This document shows positions 47,901 through 57,800 of a stretch of 64,000 nucleotides of DNA, in pieces. Numbering within the stretch: the stretch's first letter is position 1; each line of letters begins with the position of its first letter. The notes beneath the pieces are model-generated. The model ran no database searches. It saw nothing but the letters and a program-made list of their open reading frames with translations, and was not told where the DNA came from. Both the position numbers and the translations under genes were made by a program. Source of the stretch: Neodontobutis hainanensis (Eukaryota; Chordata; Actinopteri; Gobiiformes; Odontobutidae); assembly GCA_024349245.1 (NCBI GenBank), contig JALDNG010000022.1:8521001-8585000 (forward strand), in the 5' to 3' direction.

Positions 47901-50900
47901 AGAAACCAAAAATCAAGCTATGAGACTAACAGTTTCAATATCTTTATTCTTATGAGTCAAAGATATTGGCTACAGCCAAATTATATTAGTAAATTTCAAT
48001 GTGTTATGTTCAGTGTCATCACATGTATCTTCAATCTCAAAATGCGCAAAAAACTAAAATATTTGTGTTTCTGTGTGCCCTCTCTACAACACTCGCTCAC
48101 TGCGGTTTGAGACAGTGCTTCACTCTCATCCACTTCCTTCCTTCATCCACAATATAGTACAGTAATATACTCCCTGTGGTCTTTCTTGGTTTAGCAAGAG
48201 ATCCTGTACTGACTTAAGTAATGCACATACCAGGCTATTACTTCTATGAGTAATACTACAACACAATGCTTCCAATTTATTAAATATGAAAGTTACCAAT
48301 GTGAACCTAAATGACAAATGTCTACTCCCTAACTTTACTGCTCACTACTGTAATACCAAGGACAGACAGTGAGCTATGCTTGTAACCAAACAGCAAACAT
48401 GGTATATTATAATCATTTTTTTGTAATTGATAAAATAATAAATGTTAGATAACAAACAGTGGCTGGTTGATAACCTACTTGGTCAAAAACTTGTTGAGCC
48501 ACTTCAAATCAGCACTGTAACTTAACACCTTTGGAACAAATGCTGCAAACTGAGTGAACTGAGAGGGACTCAGTCCTCTGGATAAATCTATAGTCAGTTC
48601 TAGCCAGATATGTTGACCAATCTGCTCCTTTTGAAGCAATGAGTCAGCATAACCTGTTTGCTGCTCCCCTGAGCGCCTTGGGGGCCATGGCTGTACCAAA
48701 AAAAAAGGGAATGGAGAGGGAATAAAAGGCCGATTGATACAACAGCTAATATGTGTGTTTGAATGGTTGACTGTGCAGCATATTTGTCATCTTATGTCTC
48801 TTTTTTTGCATGACTCAACAGCTGGGCAGCAAAAACTGCTTGTTTTGCTTAAACAGAATGACCACAGGGAGCACCTTGAGATGAAGAGTCTGAAAGAAAC
48901 TAGTACCACTGCTAATGGAGAGAAAGAAGTGATGGTTCCAGGGAGTAGGCCCACAACAAGTGGACTCACTCAAAACTTACATTCAATACAATCTAAAAAC
49001 ATTTTTGGGTGGTGTTCATGTATATAAAAAATAACACTGTAAATGGCAGCTTTTTATACTTTGCTTTATGAAAAAAATAGGCTAAAGAAAGCTTCTAATC
49101 AAATTAAGATGCAACCAAATGTAAATGATGCATTCAAACTGCACTAATTGCATTATTTTCAATTAACAGTATAGCTTTCAAAAGAGCATAGTAAACTGTG
49201 CATGACAATGATTTGACATCACTCCTCCAACATACCAGAGCAGAACCCTGCAGGGGAAAGGTGAAGCAGAACGGAACCATGACTGGCCAAGATTCATGTA
49301 AGAACACATGCTAAGACTCTAAAAATCTCCTCTGGATGTTTTGTGATTTTGTTTGCCTAAATGTTTGAATTGAGCCACACACACACAAACACACACATTT
49401 TTTTAAAGAAATCCATGTGAATGTTATAGAAAGCAACACTAGAAACATTAAGCTCTGAAATGGTAGCCGTTTGTCTACTCGACAGATCAGCACAGTAACA
49501 AAATCGCTGGAGAGGGCCTGCACACAATATAGTGAAGCAGTTTTTAGGTTTCTTAGAAATTTTATCTACTCTATTAAATTCAAATGACTGACAAAAAGCC
49601 ATAAAGGATACAAACTGGAAGGAGTTTCAGCAACACAGACATGGAATTATCATTTGGATCTTCGCACTTGTGGTGGTATAACACTGGTGTACTGGAGTAT
49701 TTTCTATCACCTTATGTCAATGACAGTACAGTCCCTTGTTTGCCAGCACGTGGGTTCTCCAGGTTTCCAGCTTCCTTCCACTGGCCAAAAGGCATACATG
49801 TACTCTAAAGTGTCCCTAGTGAATGAATGTTAGAGTGACTTGTTGTCACCATCTCTAAATGTCAGCCAGGGGACTAACCAATGTCCAGGGTGTACCCTAC
49901 CTAAGGCCCAGGGCTGCTGGGATTTGCTCCAGTCACCCGTGACCCCTAATGGGACTAAGCGGTAGAAAATTAATGAATCAATGGAGGACTCAATAACCAA
50001 ACAGCCATTCTCTGCTTTTTCTTTTTAATCCCCTGGATGGATATATACAAAACACACAGCAACACAATACATACTATCAGTCCACTGTCCAAGAGGTGAC
50101 AACGCCTTTAGCTGAGCAGCTTTTACAATTTTATCCACCAAGCCCCTGTGGCAGAACCTTATTCATCCATCACTTCTATATTGGCTGAAAACAGTATTGA
50201 AACACATTATAATTGGGCATATTTGTGGTTACTAATATCTACACGTATGTATGACTCAACAAGACAATACCACCAGCAATTCTCATCCATCAGCGCACAC
50301 AACAAATGTTGTTTCCAGTGTAGCAGGCAGCATGTCCAAATAACTTTATTACACGTCATGCATTCTGATCCCAAGTTTACATTTAAACCTCAAGTATTTT
50401 CCTATAGGCTACAGGCTGCCCCCCCCCCCAAAAAAAAAAAAAAAAAAGCACAGAAAAGCTACCGTGACAACAGATAATCATATTTTGACTTATCAGAATA
50501 GGCTTGAGTAGAGCCAGGTGAACTGTAATTTAGGTCATAGCAATCTGGATCAGTCTAGTTGTGGCCTCAATGCAGACATGAAACTATTTAAATGGACGTG
50601 CAGAAGAACTTCCTGGAGCGGCAGACAGACACAGCTTCAGATGCAGGCCTCCTGTGATTCACCACTGGCTGTAAATTCCTGGGAAACATGGTCTGATGGG
50701 TGTCAACGTGACAGACAGAATGTAGGAATAGCAGACACTTGTATGCCTCAGGGCTGAGTCTGAGGAGCAGCGCAGTTAGATACTATCACAGCACAAGTAT
50801 ACTTGCCATGCACACCTGCTCAAGCCAGAACACTTTGGATTTGATTAAAATTTGTTGCACAACTTTCTGATGTCAAATGGCTTCATCAATATAGTGGGAA

Positions 50901-52738
50901 AGAAGATGTAGTTCTTAATTTGTTTTGCTAATATGAAAAAGTTCCTTATTAATTAGCTTAAGCTACATTTGAGCTATTAACCATCAGCTCAAAACTTTGA
51001 GTCAAAAGCAATAAGCCAAAGTCCAAAGTCATCATGTCTACATTCAGTTTTAATCCTTTTAAGTGGTTTACACACATTTGTAGTTAGAAAAAAACTGGTT
51101 TGCTTTATATAATGTTTATTTATAGAAATAATGTTTTTCACTTTATTATGTTGGTGATGTTGTCCACAAACCCCAGCTGCTCAAGACTGAGGGACACTCA
51201 CCTTTATCCTGTGTCCGCAAAAGTCTTCTACACGTTTTGTTTCTTCTTTTTGAATTTTATTGTCACCATAATAAAAAGATGGGATTTTTCTGTTTGATAT
51301 TGTTTTTCCATTTTTCTCCATGAACAGCAGGCCTCACTTTCTTATGCCACCTTTGCTCAGAAGCCTCAAGAGAAGACCAAATACAACTTCTTTTTCAACA
51401 CACAAAGCACCTTAAAGTGTTCCCAAGCTGATTACTGGGGGTTATATTGTAAGTCCTGGCAGTTCTGAAAGAAGCCTTTATAACAAAGTTGTAAGTAGTT
51501 ACAGTCTCAACAGAGGGATAAGTAATAATCTTTAATAATCTTTATTTTTATATAGCGCTTTTCCACCTACTGTAGTAGGCACTCAAAGCGCTTGCATAAC
51601 AAAACAACAATAGAAAATGTATTTGTTTCGACATACAGTACCTCTCCTACAAATAAACACAATATGGTGCCTGGAGCCATTATCAAACACAGATGGAAAC
51701 ACTCTTGGAAAAAGAAATGTCAAACAATGGCACTAATACTTTAATGCCAAAGAAATAGAGACAAACATGGAAGGCTAGAAACTTTAAAAAGTACTAAATA
51801 GGCGTACGTTTTCTTGGCTTTCAAAAACACTTTTCTTAAACCTACAGATAACAGCAGGCTTAACCAAGTAACAAGTTGCCAAGGCCTTAAGTAACACATG
51901 CAAGCCACTTCTTAACACAGGAATAAGCGCACGACTAAATAAAGTGCATCAGAGTTAGTGGCCCAATAAATGTCAATCAATGGGCTAGTAGAAAACACTT
52001 TATGGTTTGGGTGTGGGGTCAGCTGGACATGCTGTATCTCAGTGTTTTAGGAGTTCAGGTATGATCACTGAAAGTGATATCAAAACATCAGTGATGAACA
52101 CACAGGGCAATGGGAGGCCCAGACTGAACCTTTGGCTATAACAAAAGAGGATTAGGGCCAATCCTCGAAAGGACAGGGTCAGTGCGTTTCCAGCCAATGT
52201 TTATCCTGTACACAGCTGATTTACCCTGATAAGCCTTGTATAGCAACAGCTACTCATTTTTTTGGGTTGGGAGCCAAGACAAATTAGTCACAACCCAGTT
52301 AGATCCAAATCGCTTCATGGTCCTTTTCATTCTCATGTCATCTTATTTATTTGTTATGCCTTTATTGGTGTCCATTTGTTGCATTCTAATTTATTTGTTT
52401 TTGTTGTGGGCGATGATTTCAAGCGGTTCTTGAAGATTTTAGATGTTTTAGTAGAAATGTCATTTTTCGATGTGACCCAAACCAATTCTACAGCAGAGTA
52501 CCTGCCCACTTTTTGGGAAACCCTCAGCTAAGCTTTAATTCATTGAATTAGTGTCACACCTGTTAATACAACCCAGTGAGTGGCTGTTCATGTAGCTGCA
52601 GGTCAGACAAAGTTGGGTTACCTCATAAGGGGGCGGCGGCTCTTGATCAACCCCGTCTCCGTAGCTGGCCCGGTCCGACTGAGACTCGTGTAGCAAAGAA
52701 ATATCATCCGAGGTGGGAGATTTCAGACAGTTTCCCAT
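43715..52738 (-). CDS. rnf11: RNF11, RING finger protein 11
   Basis: RNF11 is a small membrane-attached RING-H2 protein of endosomes that works with Nedd4-family ligases, Itch and A20 to tune ubiquitin signalling, including NF-kB and TGF-beta pathways. Three exons give 152 residues (human 154). Visible features are MGNC at the N-terminus (Gly2 for myristoylation, Cys4 for palmitoylation), a PY motif PPPPYE at about residues 34-39 for WW domains, and a C-terminal RING-H2 that opens CVICMMDF and includes CMHIYHMDCIDDW and CPSC. The RSFTCPSC context of the reported Akt site is kept. Relative to human, two residues are missing before the PY motif. Order after CDKN2C and before TTC39A fits 1p32 synteny. 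Identification is very secure. Confidence 0.97.
43887..44345 (-). other. RNF11 intron 2
   Basis: 459 bp, with a 27 bp TA array near the exon 3 acceptor (43941-43967). Confidence 0.9.
43941..43967. repeat. (TA)n microsatellite
   Basis: About 13 TA units, 55 bp from the exon 3 splice acceptor. Confidence 0.95.
44346..44515 (-). CDS. rnf11: RNF11 exon 2
   Basis: It encodes EQIHVPVYHPTPSQARLATQ and the conserved IAQRIGLIQHLPKGVYDPGR linker. Acceptor GTTACAG, donor GTGAGC, ending in phase 2. Confidence 0.96.
44852..44917. repeat. (GT)n microsatellite, 33 units
   Basis: Uninterrupted GT dinucleotides inside the hAT-like element. Confidence 0.97.
45187..45283 (+). pseudogene. U6 snRNA-like pseudogene
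   Basis: The stretch GATTAGCATGGCCCTTGCGC, then AAGGATGACACGCAAATTC, is almost identical to vertebrate U6 snRNA, and the 5' part (AAAACTGGAACAATACAG) also aligns. Five nucleotides are missing at ACAGAGAAGATT, which removes the ACAGAGA box that pairs with the 5' splice site, and the 5' stem-loop and 3' tail are degraded. It therefore cannot serve as U6. It lies inside the hAT-like element. Confidence 0.85.
46178..46765 (-). pseudogene. Tc1 transposase remnant (C-terminal part)
   Basis: A 154-codon frame includes QYDNDPKLKAKSTCHWLQQH and SPDLNIIEPLW, the second Asp and the Glu of the DD34E catalytic triad with normal 34-residue spacing. Just upstream, a WSDD segment holding the first Asp is followed at once by a TAA stop, and the DNA-binding N-terminus cannot be read. 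The gene is dead. Confidence 0.88.
47120..47169. repeat. (AC)n / (ACGC)n microsatellite
   Basis: CA units pass into GCAC units within the Tc1 element, next to its right inverted repeat. Confidence 0.95.
48475..48690 (-). CDS. Unrecognised exon-like ORF, possible alternative RNF11 terminal exon
   Basis: A good acceptor (CCCTTTTTTTTTGGTACAG) is followed by 71 open codons, a TAG stop, and an AATAAA about 195 bp further on. The predicted peptide begins PWPPRRSGEQQTGYADSLLQ and ends DLKWLNKFLTK; I do not recognise it. Its phase (0) fits splicing from RNF11 exon 1, which would keep the lipid anchor and PY motif but lose the RING. It could equally be a chance frame, a decayed gene fragment or part of an old repeat. 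Confidence 0.25.
   Translation of the reverse strand, partial: PWPPRRSGEQQTGYADSLLQKEQIGQHIWLELTIDLSRGLSPSQFTQFAAFVPKVLSYSADLKWLNKFLTK
49745..49984 (+). repeat. tRNA-SINE body fragment
   Basis: The sequence GTGGGTTCTCCAGGTTTCCA, CTTCCTTCCACTGGCCAAAA, CCAGGGTGTACCCTACCTAA and the GACTAAGCGGTAGAAAAT tail follow the 3' body of the common teleost SINE whose head is at 7091-7155. The tRNA head is missing. It is diverged and inactive. Confidence 0.75.
51539..51600. repeat. Dispersed hairpin repeat (AGCGCTTT ... AAAGCGCT)
   Basis: TTTATTTTTATATAGCGCTT and ACTCAAAGCGCTTGCATAAC form 8 bp complementary arms. The wording TTTATATAGCGC...CTCAAAGCGCTT is typical of a dispersed repeat seen in many fish genomes. 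Confidence 0.55.
52622..52738 (-). CDS. rnf11: RNF11 exon 1 (lipidation site and PY motif)
   Basis: Thirty-nine codons from MGNCLKSPTSDDISLLHESQ to PPPPYE, then a GTAACC donor in phase 0. Confidence 0.96.
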
Positions 52739-53260
52739 CTCCTTCCTCGTTTGTCAAACTCCTTCGCTGAGTCGCTTTATCGACAGTAGCCTATACTGTG
52801 ATTTCAGAGGCCACTTTGGCAGTATGTCACTGGATGATCCCGTCTACAAGGCGTTTTTCCATCCGCAGCTAACAAATCCTCTCCTCTCCCCGACGACGAG
52901 AGGGCTACTCAGTTAAACAACACATCCTCGACTAGCAGCTAGCCACACAAAGAACTAGCCTGCTGCTAACACGACTAGCACTGACAAGCAGCTCGGTCAG
53001 CAATTCTCAGCTCAAAAACCGAGGAGGATTTTACACACGCAAAGATACAGGGGTGAATAAAACAGCGGTAGGCCTCGTTTAAAGTGACAAAGCTAACAGG
53101 GTGTTAAAAACTCGCTGTCTGTCAGGGACTTTCCAGTTTGCAGCTGCTGAACGACAAAGGTGGCGATGTAGCAACACGAAGCGCCGCCCCATCAGAAAAC
53201 CAACCAATCACAATCAGTTAAATCAAGGAAGCGCTTGTGTTTAGCCAATCAAATTCATGA
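52739..53260 (-). promoter_or_regulatory. RNF11 5' UTR and promoter region
   Basis: A CpG-richer stretch upstream of the ATG with a GC box (GGGGCGG on the minus strand near 53194) and two CCAAT boxes at 53204-53208 and 53245-53249. No TATA box is evident. The transcription start cannot be fixed. Confidence 0.55.
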
Positions 53261-54550
53261 TCACACTGTCCTTCGCTAAAAACATAAACAGAGCAAAAAT
53301 CGATAGTTTGCAATTGCACTTTCAGGCCAGATTGCCGTTATCTGTAGTAGCTGAAAAATATTTTAAAACATTTATGATTTTTTTACACGATTTCTTAAGC
53401 TTTTATCATCTTTGTATTCGAGATGCCATTGTTTTGCCACACAATGAGACTTTGTGCTGTTCCTTGTAGGTTAGCTACATTAAACATACAAAAACAACAA
53501 GTGCATAGAGCTAACTAGTAATTCTCTGTGATATAGGCAACTACAATGGTACTACTGTGGTGCATGGACAAAAAAAAACAACACAAAACAAGATGCTTTA
53601 ACTGTCTTTCCATCATAAATTATACAAACATTCACTATTTACAGGAATGTCATTCTGCTCAGTAAAATCTGCTGATTATATTCATACAATGCCACTATAC
53701 TTAATTGTTTAGATTTTTTTTTTTAACACAGGAAATTGTAAATGTAACGGGTGTCTGGACTTCATAAATAAAACACAACTGTGACACCAGCACTTCTGGG
53801 GTTTAACGTTTGGACACTCATGCTGAGACACTAACACAACAAAGCCACCAACACACATCTTCCAATTCACATTTAACCACAGAGTAATTTAATTATTAAC
53901 AATTCTAAGTGATTCATTAAGATTGCTGATAGAAGAGGATGAGCTGGTGGTTGTTGAAGCTTCTTACTAAAGATGCAGCAGAAGACAAGCATGCAGTCTT
54001 TAGATGCTGTGAATGGCCTGTTTGTTGAAGCTCAAGTACTGTTGGAGACTGTCCCATAAACCAGGAGAAAAAGAGGGAGTCTGCCTTTCTGAAAGACACA
54101 TTCATCTGTCCTCTTAAAACGGGACAACTTGTTAAAAATTGCCATTTACAGTATATAAATGTAAAGTCATTTGTGACTGAAGAGTTTGCATAGCAGGCTG
54201 ATATACAAAGCTCTCTGCAAAACAAAATTGTGAAATTTTGAAGTGTTATTTCCTAGGAATGAGACTGAAAAAAAAAGGATTAAAAAAATTGTAAACCATT
54301 TTAAGAAACATTATAAACAAAATAATTTATAATGTAAAAAAAACAGACACTAAGTTTCTTGTATGTAAACTATATCAACATTATTGTGTTGTTATTCTCC
54401 ATTTACTTGAGTTTAATTTACAACCTATATTTGGTATTAACTTAACAGCCACGTTATTTACCTGCGTGTATGCCACAATACATAAAGTTCAAAACTGATC
54501 TCAAGAAAAGAGTGTGGTAAACCGCAGCGCACAGCAGAGCTACATAGAGC
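53261..54550. other. RNF11 - TTC39A intergenic region
   Basis: AT-rich spacer with no gene or clear repeat. Short open frames on both strands look random. Confidence 0.6.
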
Positions 54551-54556
54551 TTTATT
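54551..54556 (-). terminator. TTC39A poly(A) signal
   Basis: AATAAA on the minus strand about 138 nt after the TTC39A stop, in the context GGCCAAATAAAGCTC. Confidence 0.6.
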
Positions 54557-54693
54557 TGGCCATAATGCAGCCAACATGAACAAGAGCCACTCTTCCCCGT
54601 ATCACCTTATATGATACAGTCCCATTAGAAGAAGAGGCAGTGCAGGTTGAAGTCAGAGGGCATTTCCTGCTCTAGGGTGCCCTCCACTGTCTG

Positions 54694-54808
54694 TTATGGG
54701 CTAGAGGGCACATGGATCCCATTTTCTACATTGCCCTTAGCTTTGTGCAAAGCAGCTTGAATACGGAAATGGGTCCGTGACTCCATTGAGTAGTTTTTGT
54801 AATTTTGC
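54694..54808 (-). CDS. ttc39a: TTC39A coding exon 18 (stop)
   Basis: It encodes KQNYKNYSMESRTHFRIQAA, then a short tail ending HVPSSP and TAA. Acceptor TTTCAG. Confidence 0.95.
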
Positions 54809-57800
54809 CTGAAACAGACAACATAATCAACATTCACAGACAAAACTATAATTTAATTTGTTGTACATAGACTCACTTTGCTTCTTCGAGGAGTTTGATA
54901 GCTTCCTCATTTCTGCCTTGTTCCAAACACAGCAGACCATGCTCCAGCAGTGCATTTGGAACCAGGTAATGGTCATACTTTATTTGAGTCTCGCTGCAGA
55001 GTCAAAGAATAGTAATTGAGTTAAATAAAAATACATGAGCCTTTGTCACACAAAAGACTCAGAGAATGTGACTAAGTGGTAAGAAATTAGTACAATATAC
55101 AGTATTATATCTGCTTGTGCTTTTGGAGACATTGAATGTAGATAAACACCATTTGCAATTTCGAGGCTGCATTAAACTGTGAAAGTTTGTAATAGAAGCT
55201 AGACAGAAACAGGAAGTGGCTTACTTGCAGAGGACATGGGTAAAGTAGTGTTCAGCCTCCTCGAGATGGCCCAGGTGTTTGAGACACAGTCCTTTTAGGA
55301 GGCTCAGCAGACACTGATCATCTATATAGAACTCAGTCGCTGATAAAAAAATTAGACCAGAAATATAATCACATAATTCAGATGGTGTGAAGAAAGTAAT
55401 TTAAATATTACAATTTTACACTATTTAAATGTAATTTTGTACTTACTTTGGTTGCTTTCAAGCTTAGCCTTTGCCTCATTCAATGTTTTTAACATGCCTT
55501 CAGTTAAGTCCTTTTGTTTCCCAATGACTGTGTAGCCATTCCAGATGTACATCATCTCCTACACAGCATTAAGAGAATACCATCAGTGAATACTTGTTTA
55601 TATACTGGTGCAATATGATAAAGCATCCTGAACGACTTTAACTGGAAATAATGACAACCTGCACCAAAGATTTCAACAAATATATATATACACACAAAAA
55701 TATTTTTTTAAAGAATAGAGTTGTATTTACTAAAAACAGACAGTGTTTTTATTATATACAAGAACAAAGTAGACAATGGAAAAAAACTTTCTACTAGTAA
55801 TGCTTTTAAAAAAACTGTAAGGAAATAAGATAAAAAAATAATAATGTTCTCAGGATCTACAGGATAGTTCAACAGGTCTAGACAAAATGAAATGTTGCAT
55901 GAAGGTGATTAATAAAAATGGTGAGGAAAGTGAAACCAAAACCAAACTTAACAATTAAACTTGAACTATTATTTGAGGCAGAAGTTGTCTGGTACTGACC
56001 AGTGGAGGAGCAGGAAGAGGAATCGGGTTTTCTGCGAGGTAGCGTCGAGCTTTCCTAATGGCAAACTTTTCTGTTGGTAATGATTTACCAGCGATTTTTT
56101 GCTTTAAACTTGGAACCTGCCTGAAAAGCAAATAATTGCACAAATGCAAATTTTATTTTATTTTTTTTTTCATTATCAAATCTATTAGCAAGCATTTGCA
56201 TTAAAAAAGACTCTAGACAGACTATTTTGCCATAATATTGAGTCGGTATGATTCATTGCTGTTAGTTGTGGTTGATTTTGTGTGGGATTAGTGATTTCGC
56301 ACTTAGCGCTTAGTTTTTACCTGAACAAAGTGACTTCGGTCTCCCCAAAAGTAAGGCAATCATCCTTAGTCAGCATGCTGAGGTAAGCAGCTTTCATGTA
56401 TGCATAGGTCGCCTAGGGAATAGAAAAAGAGGTTAAAACTGCAATTCCTATTTGTTGTGTATGAGATAAAAAATATATATAGTGGGGTGGAGTTCAAGCT
56501 TTAGTTATTCCTGAAATATACATAAAACGTGTTTCTGTTTTCTACTTTTAAACCTAATGGCATTTTGTCTCTGGGGGTCTTGCCACCAGTAGAACATAAA
56601 AACTATTTGTCATACAATGTTAACATGTTTGACAAGACATTTATTTTTTATTTAGCCCAATATCCCAGCAGTAGCCTCAAAGGGCTGTCACAGACTGTAC
56701 ACGTCCTTAGATCAGGGACAGGAAATACTCCATAAACTAAGCTCAGAGTGGGACTACTGCCTATTGTACAGCTTGTAAAAGAGATGTTGCCAGGATAGAT
56801 AAAAACAACACACAACATATTATATTTATAACCAGAAAAAAAAAATTATAATCCCCACCTTGGACCAGCAGTTTTCCTTGCTGAGTAGATCCGCATAGAA
56901 GTAGGCCATCTTCCAGTGTCTCTTGTATGTAAAGCACCACATGAGCTCCCAGTAGCACATGTGATGGAACTGCTTCCACTGCTGCTGTGCTTCACAGCAC
57001 TCCTCAAAACGCTTAATAGCCTGGTACAAACAAACACATTAAACCATGGACATTTTAGTAATGTCACAACCACCTCAAACAATATGTTAAGCAGTTGATG
57101 AGGAAAACTAATTTAGTGACATGCCAGTATTTTTTTCTAAACAGTAGATGTGTTTGATATTGAATTTAAAATAAATTACATAACCTACATGCATAAGAAA
57201 TTCATAGTAATTGGTTTCTACAGACTGTTTGTGGTTTGTTTCTAGAGAAACACATAAAAAGCTGGAAATAAGAACACAAGTCAATACTTACAGCATCCAG
57301 GTTGCCTTTAATCTCTTCTATTCGACCAGCAAAGAATAAGAATATGGATCCCTTTGAGAAACACACCATAATTTAAAATCTAAAAGCAAAATGAATGTAA
57401 AGATACTATTTAATAAAGACAAACCTTAGGATATTTTTTAAGATATGGCTGCAGCAATTTCTCTGCATCTTCAACATCTCCTTCTCCAGTTCCTGTAAGA
57501 AAAGAAACACACTCACCATAAAATCTTTTGTGGCTCGCAGCATCTGCAAGTGTGCGTGTGCTTTTTCTTACCTAATATAAAGCTCATAAAGGTGTGATAA
57601 CAAAGCAGCAGCATGTTGCATAAGAACGACCTGAATGTGCTTTCTGCAGAGCCTTCCTGAAGCTGCTGAAGACCAAACTCCTGCATGAACACACCAATCA
57701 CTGTGACTTGTTGTAGTTATAGAAAGTTTATCCACGCATTTAGCACCACAGCCAAGTCATCACACACTAAGATCAAAGCTATTCTGAATAATTTCACTCA

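Larger units (their letters stand above)
44516..52621 (-). other. RNF11 intron 1
   Basis: An 8.1 kb intron that collects most of the transposons in the window: hAT-like, Tc1-like, a SINE body and a hairpin repeat. It also has an exon-like ORF at 48475-48690 and another on the plus strand at about 48822-49027. Outside these I see only AT-rich intron and a C-run/A-run at 50420-50447. Confidence 0.7.
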
